Positions 51,198 to 62,599 of a stretch of 64,000 nucleotides of DNA are shown piece by piece. The translations under genes were made by a program, and so were the position numbers. This stretch comes from Rotaria socialis (taxonomy: Eukaryota > Rotifera > Eurotatoria > Philodinida > Philodinidae), in assembly GCA_905331475.1 (NCBI GenBank), contig CAJNYU010001571.1, positions 173,010 through 237,009 on the forward strand. Reading direction: 5' to 3'. Under the pieces are notes generated by a model. It was not told the origin of the DNA and did not search any database. It worked only from the letters and a program-made list of their open reading frames with translations. Numbering within the stretch: the stretch's first letter is position 1; each line of letters starts with the position of its first letter.

Positions 51198-53823
51198 TTA
51201 TGCTTTTGTTTGTTGAGATTTGACATATGTGTCTAAATAATGACTAAATAATCGAGCTGGATGATTTGTTAATGATAATGTTCGACTACTAGGTAGTTGC
51301 GTGATTGAAACAAGTTCTCCTTGGAAGTAATCAATATTTGGTAATTGTGCTAAATTTTCAAGACCAGCTCGATTATATAGACGCCCGTCAACAAGGCCAC
51401 CTGAAAGTGTGACAAATTCTCTTTATAAATTAAAAATAGAAATGATTATTTTTCTTTTACCAATCAGTAGTAGATTATTTCGATATTTTTTCAGTAATTT
51501 AAAAGGTAATGATAAATTATTTTCTTTATGAAATAAATAAATTGTTTCAAAACCAAATGATAAAATTGGTGGCAGGAAATTTTCATATCGTGTATCATTT
51601 GCTAATGCTAAACTACAATAAAGAAAAATATGTATAGGATAACTTTGCAAAAACCAGAATTCTTTATTTAACAATCGCAACTAAAAACGATTGGAGAAAA
51701 AGTATATTTCATTACGAAAAACTTTTTATCTCGAGAAAAGCTTGTCAAAGTCTCAATTCAAAGATTTCCATGAAGAGATTTTGAAAAACGAAGACTATTT
51801 CAATCATTTATTTTTGGAATTCTATTAAAAACATTTCGTAAATTGGATGTCCTAAAATTTTTCTCTAACTATTATTAGTCAACAACAGTCATTGCGTCAA
51901 GTACCAAGTAGGTGTTTTTTTATGCTGAGTTCATGGAAATTTACAGAATTAGTAAGAGATAAGTTCTTTAGCTTGTCATAGAATAACTAGAATTTCTTGA
52001 TTGTTTTTGATAGAATTCAAGAACTGATCCTTCAAAGACCTTTCTTATCTAAAGATTAATAAAACCTCAACTATCGCTTTTCCTAATTGAAAATTATTGT
52101 AGCTAATTAAATATTTTCTCTAATTTACTCTAGTTTCTATTCTTAAGACAATAGACTAACAGTTTTCATTTGAAGACTGTTATGCCTCGATATTAAATAA
52201 TTACTGTGGAACTATTCGTGGAAATTTCTTAAATGTAAATCCATTTTTCATAAATTGCATTTTTGCAATTGTATATCGAACTAAATATAAATAAGAAAAG
52301 AATTTTAAACATACTTGGTGCTAATAAAAATCTATTTACTTGGTGGAACAATGCAAACTTCTTGGCAAAGTAAAACAATACGACTTGATTCAAGCATTTC
52401 ACGAAAACGTCCTGCTCGAAATTGATCATACTCGGAGGCCTAGAAAAATCAAGATTAAACTTAGACGATTCGAAAATATATGTAAAATGTTTTTATTTCG
52501 ATGATAACATTTAATATTACCAAGCCATATAAAATAAGTGATATTATAAAATTTCTCGATTACTGTAGTGATAGAACATATCAAAATTCTACGGCTTTTT
52601 TCACACTGAAGATTCAATGCTTCGAAATCGATCAGCATGAATAAAAAAACTGCGTGTTCTCCTAAGCAATCGTCCACTTTTTAAAATCTTTCAACACTGT
52701 TTTTAGACTATGAAATGGATAAGGTTCACGGAAGTAATCATATTTTATAAAGTATGACGAAGTTATCAGATAGAGCAATTAAAATTATACAAGTCTCATC
52801 CAAAGAATCGGCAACTTCCAAAAGTACACACAAGGAATCTTCCGTAAAAAACCAATAGAGAATCCGTACATACTGAATAAAAATTCGTCTATTAATCTGT
52901 TGATATCAAAAGAATGAGCCGACTGAATAGATTTCTGTGAAGCAAAACAAGAAAATCAATATAAGCTCTTTATGAGGAATATTTCGAATTTTGTTTTTCC
53001 TTCGGTGAAATCACTCTTAAATTGACTCTTACTGTCAAAATTTGTAACTTATTTGAATTTACCTATCATAGAAAATCCATAATTGAACACAATTCTCGTC
53101 CTAAAACTATGTTGTTTGCATAGTAAACGCCTGATGTCAAGTGTTGAATACATCAATAGGTACAAACTGTTCTTTACAATAAATATTTGTTTAACTTTGT
53201 CTGAAATAGTGAAAATTTAGAACGCTTCCGAGTTATCTCAAACGGCAATATCACATCCAATTACAAACTATGGAGCCTATACTTTGCCTAACTGTAGAGT
53301 AATAATAGACTTGCATCATCTACAACAGATTCTTCTTTTTTTCGAGATACTAGTGTCACAAATTTGTAATATGTAGTACTCAATTTCTTTGTCAGTATGT
53401 TTGAAAAGATTCAACGAATAAAAAAAAGTGTACTACTCTTGATGCTTGCAAGAGCGATCATTAGACTAAATCTTTCCTTTAGAATTTTCAATTAGGTTTT
53501 CTATGAAATAAAAAGAACAAATGTGCATACAAGTTCAATATCTTCTTGATCAAGTAGAATCTTATTCTTGATTTGTTCCCGATAACAATCTTCAACAGGA
53601 TCTGGCAATGGTTTTTCAAGTACAGGCAATGTAATATCTTCCAAAAATCGAACTAAATCTGGCCGTGAGCGTGGTATTCTCGTATTCATTTTTAAATGAC
53701 GAATACATGATTTTGTCGATGGCCGAGAAACTAAATAATAATTTCGACGGTGATAGATTTTTCACTTTAACAGTCGAATACATAAAAAAAATGGAACATA
53801 CCAAGTCTCAATATTGAATACAT
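51198..53823 (-). CDS. MRPL10: MRPL10, mitochondrial ribosomal protein uL10m
   Basis: Five exons are proposed. Exon 1 (53802-53823) encodes MYSILRL and joins in phase to VSRPSTKSCIRHLKM, a basic mitochondrial presequence. The next exon has RSRPDLVRFLEDITLPVLEK, followed by a 1.1 kb intron. The exon near 52330-52440 gives ESSRIVLLCQEVCIVPP, aligning with the MIAVCQNVAL strand of uL10m. The following exon has DTRYENFLPPILSFG, aligning with SKYQNLLPLFVG. The last gives GGLVDGRL, FQGELVSITQLPSSRTLSL and FSHYLDTYV. The protein anchors the L7/L12 stalk of the mitochondrial large subunit. The junction between the third and fourth exons (52330 to 51680) is not cleanly in phase as I read it, so one boundary is wrong or unusual. 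First gene of the tight minus-strand group. Confidence 0.84.
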
Positions 53824-54503
53824 AATCAAAAAATATGTATCTTTATTTCTAAACAAAATCGTTTAACTCAGATGACTTAAAAATCGTCTGATTGGAAATT
53901 TTCTCAGCCAATGAAAAATAAAGAGCCTAACCTCTTTTAAAATTTTTTCTTGAAAAATAATCACAAAAATGAACAGAAATTTTTTTTTCTATGTTTCCTT
54001 TTCAATAAATGTATGTATTCAAATTTTCGAATTTTATTGGTTGTAATTTGACCCGTAATATATAACATACATGGATCGATCGATTTATATTCGTATACAT
54101 ATTTTTTTCCTTCCTGCCTTCTTTTGGCCGAAACTTGTCAATCAAGAATGCATAGAACAGTAGACTCATCATCATCTAGTATATAGATGCGCACAGCTTG
54201 TTTCTAGCTTTCTCTTCAGCTATAAACGATGATCATCATAATGTTCTACTCTATTCTTCTTCCTCCGAGCATTAGCAAAAAAAAAGGAGAAAAAAAGGAG
54301 AATCGATCGCAAGTAGCATCAACAAGTAAAGAAAAGAGAGAAAAGAATGTGATTATACAGTTACTGTTACTACTGTCCGATGTTCTCGATTTTCATTGTT
54401 GATTCTGTTATTTGCAATTGAGTTCACATTACATATTTAGATGTTATCATTTTGCTGTCAAAGATAAAAATAAAAACGACCGTCTTCTAATTATATTAGC
54501 TCG
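53824..54503. other. Divergent 5' region between MRPL10 and the Rac-like gene
   Basis: Start codons of oppositely transcribed genes are 680 bp apart, so a shared promoter region is likely. AT-rich with purine tracts (about 54280-54345). It would be the only upstream promoter region if 41.4-53.8 kb is one transcription unit. Confidence 0.55.
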
Positions 54504-55293
54504 ATGACAAATAAATTAAATCCTCATCAAAGTGTCCCAATTAAATTAGTAATTGTTGGCGATGGTACTGTGGGAAAAACTTGCATGCTTATGTCATTTA
54601 CAAGTAATGCATTTCCAGAAGAATATGTACCAACAGTGTAAGCATTCGTTTTTCGTTTGAAAATAATTATATTCTTTTGTTTTTAATGTCTTTTAGTTTT
54701 GATAATTATACATCAAATGTAGTTGTTGATAATGTTAAAGTTTCATTGGGCTTATGGGATACAGCTGGCCAAGAAGATTATGATCGACTTCGACCACTAT
54801 CATATCCACAAACTGATGTATTTGTACTTTGCTTTAGTGTTATAAGTCCAACATCGTTCACAAATATCACAAATAAATGGATGCCAGAAATTCGACATCA
54901 TTGCCCAGATACACCAGTTATTTTATGTGGTAAAATAAAGTTAAAATAAAATAAAACGACGATGATGAATTATAATTTTCTATTGTTATATTTAGGAACG
55001 AAAATTGATTTACGTGAAGATCGAGAATTTGTTAATCAATTACAAAGACAAACTCTTCAACCAATAAAACGTGAACAAGGACAACGTTTATGTAAAAAAA
55101 TTCGTGCTTTTAAATATGTTGAATGTTCCGCATTAACTCAGAAAGGTCTTAAACAGGTTTGTTGTACTTTTATTTTGCTTACTTAATTTATCGACACCTT
55201 TTTTAATCCATATAGGTTTTTGATGATGCTGTTCGAAGTGTATTATCACCTAAAACAAACAAAGTATCAAAACCATCATGTGTGTTTCTTTAA
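54504..55293 (+). CDS. Rac/Mig-2-like Rho-family GTPase
   Basis: Four exons (54504-54637, about 54697-54929, 54996-55156, 55216-55293) give 201 residues. Rho GTPases switch actin and polarity pathways. Seen: P-loop GDGTVGKT; switch I YVPTVFDNY, the effector loop; switch [30 protein letters not shown] base recognition; the Rho insert helix; ECSAL; and the CVFL CAAX box, where the final Leu predicts geranylgeranylation. Thr in the P-loop in place of Ala, plus LGLWDTAGQ and [10 protein letters not shown], resemble nematode MIG-2 and fly Mtl more than Rac1 or Cdc42. An N-terminal extension of about 7 residues precedes the fold. An AG acceptor lies 4 nt before the ATG. Subfamily assignment is inferred; Rho-family membership is certain. 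Confidence 0.93.
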
Positions 55294-55763
55294 AATCTAC
55301 AAAGATACGTTCTCACATAGTCATTGATGTTCTCTTTGTGTATATATATATATATACGTAAATATTTATTTATATAAATGAAACACCAATATTGTTCATG
55401 CGTGCTCACATGACAATCAAATCAAGTTTATAATAAAAGAAGAAAGCGAAAAATTCTCATGTAAAAAAACTTTTTGTTTGTTACGGTCACAGTGCATTGT
55501 TTCTCTTATACTCTTTTGGCTTTTTGTTTTTGATCTTATTATTGAGCTTCCATATGGTGTAAAAGTAAAGAAATAGGTTCATTCATTACTTTCGTTTTTC
55601 TGTTTTTTTCTTATTATCATTTTTTCTTATTCATATTCTATTTAGTGCGCATGATTGCGCACAGGTTTTTTTTAATTATGAAAAATGCACAATAAAATAA
55701 AAATGAATTCAAAATAAAGATAAATTTCCTTTAGATTTAATTTTATGTAAGAGAAAAATAACT
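55294..55763. other. Spacer between the Rac-like gene and CKS1
   Basis: 470 bp of T-rich and (TA)n-containing sequence (ta run at about 55339-55357), with aataaa-type words suited to 3' end formation near 55430. No gene is seen. Confidence 0.6.
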
Positions 55764-56497
55764 ATGCCTGTGAAGGAAATATTCTATAGTGAAACATATA
55801 AAGATGATATGTATGAATATCGACATGTAATATTACCACCAGAACAAGCACAATTAGTACCACGAACACATTTATTAACTGAAACTGAATGGCGAAATCT
55901 AGGTGAGAATATTTCAATATCTTGAATATTTACTAAATTCTGTCCTGCAGGGTTACAAATGTCAGCTGGATGGATACATTTTATGCTTCATAATCCAGGT
56001 TCGTACTTAATTATAAAATATCACTATAGGGAAACAATAAATGTAAATAGTCATTATGAGTATTTTAGTAATATTAGAAGATTAAAATGAAAAACTATCG
56101 TATGGAAAATTGCACATTCTGGTATTTTGATTAGAAAATATTGTTATCGATAAGAAATATTCCATTACATTATAATAAATGAGTCGTTTCTAATCGATTT
56201 TCTATTGAGTTGATTGACGAGACATTGATTTATATTTATATTGACAGAAATAACAAATTTATATTCTTGTACATTTTTAGCTCGTGCTATACGTTTAGTA
56301 ACAAAATAAATAGAAAGGAAACATAGATAAATCAGCTTACAATATTGTTGTATCAATCAATAACATTTAATGATTGATCGAAATCAGAAGAATTATGATT
56401 CATTTGTTAGCCATAGATTCAGCTCTTAATATTTCATTATGATCTACTTTTAGAGCCACATGTTTTACTATTTCGTCGACCAATAAAATCGAATTGA
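55764..56497 (+). CDS. CKS1: CKS1, Cdk regulatory subunit
   Basis: Three exons; the last intron is about 450 bp (56000-56452). The small protein of about 80 residues binds Cdk1/Cdk2 and reads phosphorylated substrates, and it helps SCF-Skp2 recognise p27-type inhibitors. Seen: MPVKEIFYSETYKDD, YEYRHVILPPEQAQLVP, THLLTETEWRNLGLQMSAGW and IHFMLHNPEPHVLLFRRP, colinear with animal CKS1 along the whole length. The anion-pocket Arg of EYRH and the Trp/Ser pair of SAGW are kept. The exon 1 to 2 junction falls inside the NLG codon set. The C-terminus is IKSN followed by TGA 56495-56497. It is likely a functional partner of Myt1 in this window, since both act on Cdk1, though they are not linked in an operon. 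Confidence 0.95.
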
Positions 56498-58229
56498 AAA
56501 CAAAAATTTCTTTCTTTCTTTATTTCGAAATTGTGATTTTTTACATTATGTTTCTAAATTCCATTTTCTTTCTTGTTTTGTTTTGTTACATATTTGGATA
56601 TTTGTTGGCTGAAAACTTGTTGTTTTATTATTGATACGAAAAATAGTTTTTTTTCATGAAAGAAAAAAAAACAATACTGTTTCTGACAAGAAATCAGTAT
56701 GCTCAACATAGCAAATACTTCGTGTTGTTTCGCGAGTAAGAGAAATACAAAAATATATCATTCTTCATTTATCGTGCAGAGATTATTAATTACTATGATA
56801 GCAACAATCAATCAAGCTATTGCAACGAGAATAATGATCTATGTACCGAGTCATATATTACGATGCCGAGTATGGGAAAAGCTTGTTAACAACGGGATTA
56901 TACATTTACAAAATCTATACTGAAAGTGATTGAAAAAGCGGCAAGTCTTGTTACTGTAGTGTGTGTGAATTTAGACGCTTTTTTATTTGATGACGACGAT
57001 AAAAATTGTTAAAAAATATTATTTGATAAACTTATTTCAGTATTCATTTGTACAAATCTGATAGATTCCATTAGAATTCATACGAAGCAATATTTTTGTT
57101 TTTTGTTCAAAAATATCTATTAGTTGGATTATTGCAATTATTTAAAGATGTAAAAAGCATAAATTAAAGACAACACAGAATATGGTTGTTTAGAAAATCT
57201 TTAAAGGACCTTAGAAAATCTCAGAGTAATGATATTTTACATGATAAAGAGAATGGTTGCGTCTCAGTAGAATAATCCAATAGATTTTACTAATTCAAAT
57301 TGATCTCCATTTAATTATGTGAAATTGCCAACAATTGTTTTTTAGTTAATTAAGTCACTGAATAAACTTCTTGTACGTATAGATTTTATTTCATTTTTAT
57401 TCGAGCAACATTCTGATAAAACTTAACAAGCGAACCTTTTCTTTCAAGCAGAGGATCTTATCGTGTTTCATGGACTTTTAAAAAATAACATTCTGTTTAT
57501 TCAGTTAATCTAACCAAATGCAATCGCTTTCCTGTATTACATACATATATTTTATCGAAGACATTGAAATATATACAGTTCCTTTAAATTTTTACGAGTA
57601 GATGTAAATTTTCCTTTAGTCAATATAATAATAATGAACTTCCATAAAGCATAATAAATTCATGGTTATTTTTATTTGTTTTAAAAGAAAACTTAAAATA
57701 AACAGTGACAAAATATAATGGCCTAAATCCAAGACACTGCTGCAATTTACTAGATGCATCCAATACAAATGAAATTGATTTTTTTCATGACAAAAAATAT
57801 ATTTCAAGTGCATTATAATGGAGACATACTTCAGAAGAAGCAGTGTTCATCCTAAACTATACTATAGTCTTATTTTCTCCATTACTATCAAATGGTTTCT
57901 CATTTTTATTTTGTTGCGTTTTCTTCGTTACTTGTATCTAATTTTTTTCCACTTAATTCTAAAATGCGTGGTGGAATTTACAAGAAAATCCAATAAGTAA
58001 AGCTTCAATAAGACGTCTTTAAAATTATCAATTGTCAACCAGAAGAGTGTCACCTGTTGAAAAGTAGAAAACAATAATATTCTAAAAAAAAACAATTTAT
58101 GCAATGTTGAATCGATTCAATGTTTTGAGCAATTACCTATATTTAGAAAAACAACAGCATACATTGATAAAAAATCCGAGTAATGATCTACCCCTGCACT
58201 TAAAAAAGTCGCCATTAAATCCTAGAAGG

Positions 58230-58930
58230 ATTTATTCCGATGTGATGAACTCTTTTAGCGTTTATTAGTCGAAGGGTTTATGACACTATAGGTTTATGAA
58301 AACTCAAGGGGTATATGATGGGTACATAAGGATTCATTATTCTACGATTTTAAGATAAGAATATATCCTTCAACGAATGATAGTGGATTGTTGTTTGCTT
58401 TCAAGGTAGGGGTATTTTATTCTTCATTGTCGGGTTTACTATTTTACTTTTTCGTTAAAACAGTACATCATTCTGCCTTTCTGGGTAGAGTAAGCTACCC
58501 TTTCTCAGAAACAGTTCATTATTCTACGCCTAAGGGTAGATTCTGCTACCATTTCCTGTTAAAGGTTTAGTATTCCACGTTCAATAATTGATTCATCTAC
58601 ATCTTAATAAAAAAAAGGGTTTCGTACTCTACGCGAATGCTCGATTCTATACCTCTTCATTGACATGTTTTTTTTATTCTACTGACAAATATCGGCTTAT
58701 CTAGCTTAGCATCTCAAGGGATAGTTTCATCGTCGGTTGATGGTTGATTCTACTTCTCTTTTGTTGAAAGAAGCTCATTGTTCATCGTACAGGGGTTGAT
58801 CTTTCCGCTCTTTCCTTGAAAGGATTTATCATTCTACGTACAGAGATCGATTGTTCTACTGTTTGATCGAAAAAGTTTATTACTCTACGAACAGGGGTTG
58901 ATTATTTTACCTTTGCGTCAAAAATGGTTT
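58230..58930. repeat. Diverged tandem repeat, period about 50 bp
   Basis: The word attctacg and variants (cattctgcc, tattccacg, actctacgc) recurs at about 58470, 58521, 58571, 58626, 58831 and 58881, roughly every 50-55 bp. Each copy is linked to a second box like aggggttgattattctac. Copies are strongly diverged, and a stretch near 58690-58780 fits poorly. Confidence 0.7.
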
Positions 58931-59523
58931 GCTAGAGTGTCGGTGTGAGGGCCTTGGTCTGGTTAATGTAATTTTATACAGTCACCCACGCGCTAACTCG
59001 ATGAAAAGAAACCGTAAGATGCTCATCGTTTTTTTTTCACTGGTCACAACCGAAAGGAAAATATGGATCACTTATTTGGTGAACTTACGATACGATGTAC
59101 ATGAAACAATGTTTTGATATGCGAAAATAAGAAGTAGCGAAATTAGAGTCACACTTCATTGACTCAGGTAAACATTTTATCTTAGAAAAAAAGAAAAACT
59201 ATGTAAACGACTGTATATATAAAGTAATACGTCTTGCAGACTCACATTAAAAAATAAGCATTTTGATATCGGCTGGTAAGTAGTCTTATTCAATCATCGA
59301 TATTTTTACATTAGCGGTGTGTTTGATTTTTACAACATAGCAGTGTAGATAATAATGACAGCAAAAATGAGGACAGATAAACATGCATTTTTGTGTTTAA
59401 TATGAAGATATTGCAAAAAACTGAGATAGAAAGTGTTACAAAGGCCCCGCTGTAACTTAAATCAATTCACAAAATAGAAATTTATGTTTCTATTTAACCA
59501 ATCAACAACAAATTTGCTATTTT

Positions 59524-59715
59524 CGACCCGGGTCGACTAATCCGACGGAAAAATTTAAAAAAATATCAAAATACTATTTAGTGCAAAAAAAACTTTTTAG
59601 AGGTTGACTATAGTAGGCTCTTTCGGCGCATCGGACTCCAGAGTAGGATATGATCGGATAGTATCGGATTCCGATCCTACGGATCCGAATCTCGGTACGA
59701 CGCCCAGAATCCGAC
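59524..59715. repeat. GC-richer segment with TCGGAT words and palindromes
   Basis: It starts with the perfect palindrome cgacccgggtcg (59524-59535). At about 59625-59715 TCGGAT/ATCCGA-type words recur, including the near-hairpin gattccgatcc-tac-ggatccgaatc with one mismatch. Base composition contrasts with the AT-rich flanks. Confidence 0.65.
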
Positions 59716-59969
59716 TGTAGAAATGAACGACCTGGAGATTCCTAATCTGAACCTTAATCTTTTCTTGATGATTCTTTTGTTTTCCTATTTATACTATACA
59801 ACCCACACACACCCAAGAGAGAGAGAGAGAGAAGAAACAAAGGAAGAAAAGGCATTTGTTTCTTCGACTAGACTATTTTGTATATAAAGATGATGGTGCA
59901 TCATTCTATAAATGCACCTAAATTCGAGTAGCTGTCTAATTCGAGTTTGAATATATATGGAGAAAAGAA

Positions 59970-60021
59970 AAAGTTAAACTAAAACTAAATCTAGGAATTG
60001 ATTTAGTTTCAGTTTAACTTT
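59970..60021. repeat. Inverted repeat, 22-nt arms with 8-nt loop
   Basis: The left arm aaagttaaactaaaactaaa(tc) at 59970-59991 pairs with 60000-60021 with a single mismatch around the loop taggaatt. Further AT-rich pairing may extend outward (atatat on both sides). Confidence 0.8.
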
Positions 60022-61753
60022 CCGATATATGCTACATATGAATGCATATATACCCTTCACCCGTACCCACATTTGAGCACTTCTCCTTGGCATTCATCAC
60101 CCACACTCACATTTGAAGTATCCAGGATCCCTTCCGGGTGCATTTCATCCACACCCTCAAGATATATAGTGGATATATTCAAGTGATAAGATGATGATTT
60201 GATACCTTCTTTCTCAGATGAACTAAAATCCTTTATTAAGTCGCGTTATCTGCAGGGAAATCATGTTTTGAATGCTAACTATGCACAAATTTCCCTGAAC
60301 CTTGCATGGCTAGACCCGAAATTTGTATTTTCTAAACACTACCATTTCGCATGATTGCACCGATAAAAACTGCTATTAAAGGTATTAACGAGTTCGATAG
60401 CAAAATCTTAACATTCTATAGTCATTAAATGATAACGATGAAAAGATTTTTATGATTCCTTCACGTTTATTGCGAACGATAAGAGTAGTTTGAAATCATT
60501 TTTACGTATAATAATATATAGAGTCGACTAATCTCTCAATCAAATGCACCATTGAAACTAGATGGTATCCGAGTTGCACTCGTATACGAAATGCAATGCG
60601 ACATAAGAATACGGATCTTCACGAAAAATCTTCAATCGATAGATATTAAATAGTTTTTATATAGCCATAATGCAATTCATCACTGAGAAAATTCTATTCT
60701 TATATAGCGATACATTCTCAATGATCGATTTTGATTGATCGATTAATTATCTCCATAATTCCTTACCTTAGATCAGCTGTAAATGAATAGACTATAGTGG
60801 CTAACATGTGTTCATGACGTCACTTTAATTATCTCGCCACAAATTTCTTTCATTTTCGTCATTTTGGAACCACATTTGTGAGTGAACAAAACTTCAGATT
60901 GAACATTCGAAAACAGGTGTTATAAGTTCGATCTCGATACGTCCATCTGACGTTTTAACTACTTTTCTACCATTTTGTGTTGTCGAGATCATCGGGTCAC
61001 AAAACAACGAAAAAGATGCGTACGTCGAGAAAGCAAAAGCAAAAGAAAACTCGCGACGGACTACAGAAATGCTTCTGCTTCGCATCGCATTAAATAGATA
61101 AGCACGCCTGCCAGTAGTATATTACGCGTGAAATCATCTATATCTGTTGCCTACACACATGATAGCTATATTTCTGTGATGAATGCAAACAAATGAATCG
61201 GAGAAAAAATAATCTCTGCAAGATCAGCCATGTAATTCAGCTATAAATATTAATCGTTCGGTACAAGAAACGGAAATCTAAGCCTGTTAAATAGTTCTTT
61301 TTTTATGCGTGGTGTGATACATAATAAATAGAATCCATAGAATATTAGGAGATACATTAGGATGCTATTATTAGATTCGCTAGAATTAATTTCCTGTCAA
61401 GTAATAAAACTTGATTCGTAATATTCCAAAAACTTAGTAGTCACCAGTTTTGTATTCAACAAGTGAAAGATGTTAGATGACGAAGATAATAATACAGATG
61501 AGTAGAGCTCGCATTCCATTTCATCTATTATAATAACCCATTTATTCAATATTAGTTAATAATTGACGAGCACTAACGTTAGTTCATGATCAATGATGAG
61601 CGCCTTCACTTTTTAAATGTTTACTGTTTAATTAATTTCTATTTGCTATTGCTATATAGTTTTACAATATATTCTATCATTCTTCCATTATTCTACTATA
61701 ACTAATTTGTGTTTGCTGACTCTATTATTACAATCTTCTCCTAATCTACACGT

Positions 61754-62190
61754 ATGGTGAAATCAAAGAAAACGAAAATCATCACCCGATCTTTTCGTGA
61801 TACTAAAACAATTAATAAAAACATATCTCGTTCCAGTTTTAACGAGACACATGCACAAATGCTCTAGGTGCTTAAGGACTTAGGCATTAAAGTGCCTGCT
61901 TCATTATCACTCGATATTTTACGTGAACTTGTTGACCAGAATCATGTTAATCCTCGTGCATCAAATGCCAATGCTGATGGTCATGCATTTACTAATTCTC
62001 AATTAACTAGTTCTTATTCATCATTCGATATCGAATCTAATAATGGTGATTCAATGAAACAAACTTCAGTTAATGCTGCTGAGCGAGTCTAGGCTTCTCC
62101 TCGTACGTATACATTATTTAACTGTCCGATATTCGATTGTAGTAATTCTCCATCGACGATAGAATTTATACCACAATCACTTTGAAAAGC
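61754..62190 (+). pseudogene. Degenerate retroelement ORF1 (gag-like) start
   Basis: An ATG at 61754 opens a frame with a basic N-terminus (MVKSKKTKIITRSF) that meets TAG after 38 codons. The same frame resumes with LKDLGIKVPASLSLDILREL, a short helical motif like those at the start of gag-like ORFs of DIRS-type elements, then Ser/Asn-rich sequence, a second TAG near 62090 and a TGA near 62183. The stops show it is dead. Assignment rests on order and on the downstream pieces. Confidence 0.45.
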
Positions 62191-62344
62191 TGTTAGCGCA
62201 ATCCCTTCGGGATTTAAATGTGAAACACGACGTAACTGTTGAGGTGTATCATAGTCATTGCTCCACCTCTCTATTCTTCCTGCATTTCTAATACCGTGTG
62301 TGATGGATCCAAAGCTTTTCTCTCAAGGTCTGTGAAGATTAATT

Positions 62345-62355
62345 NNNNNNNNNNN

Positions 62356-62399
<44 letters not shown>
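62345..62399. other. Assembly gap (11 N) followed by 44 C
   Basis: Eleven N at 62345-62355, then a perfect 44-base C homopolymer. A run of that length in otherwise AT-rich DNA next to N is most likely a sequencing or assembly artefact marking unresolved sequence. Confidence 0.9.
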
Positions 62400-62400
<1 letters not shown>

Positions 62401-62599
62401 CAAATTTCTACCCTAAACACTTCAACACTCCTCTCAGGTCGTGTTACACAAAAGCTATTCAAGAAGGAAAATATGTTTGTTTGACACATTTATTGATACC
62501 TGAAGAACACTCTCTCGCAATATCAAGATGGAACAAAAGATTCCACATCGATTTACCTTAAATCTACCGATCCATGTCTTCATCAATCTTTATCGCTAC

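Larger units (their letters stand above)
56498..61753. other. Gene-poor region with repeats
   Basis: Five kilobases with no recognisable coding exon on either strand. Listed separately: the tandem repeat with a period near 50 bp, the GC-richer palindromic patch and a long hairpin. A duplicated block, cacccgtacccacatttgag and cacccacactcacatttgaa, lies near 60058-60117. An (AG)n run lies at about 59817-59831. Confidence 0.6.
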
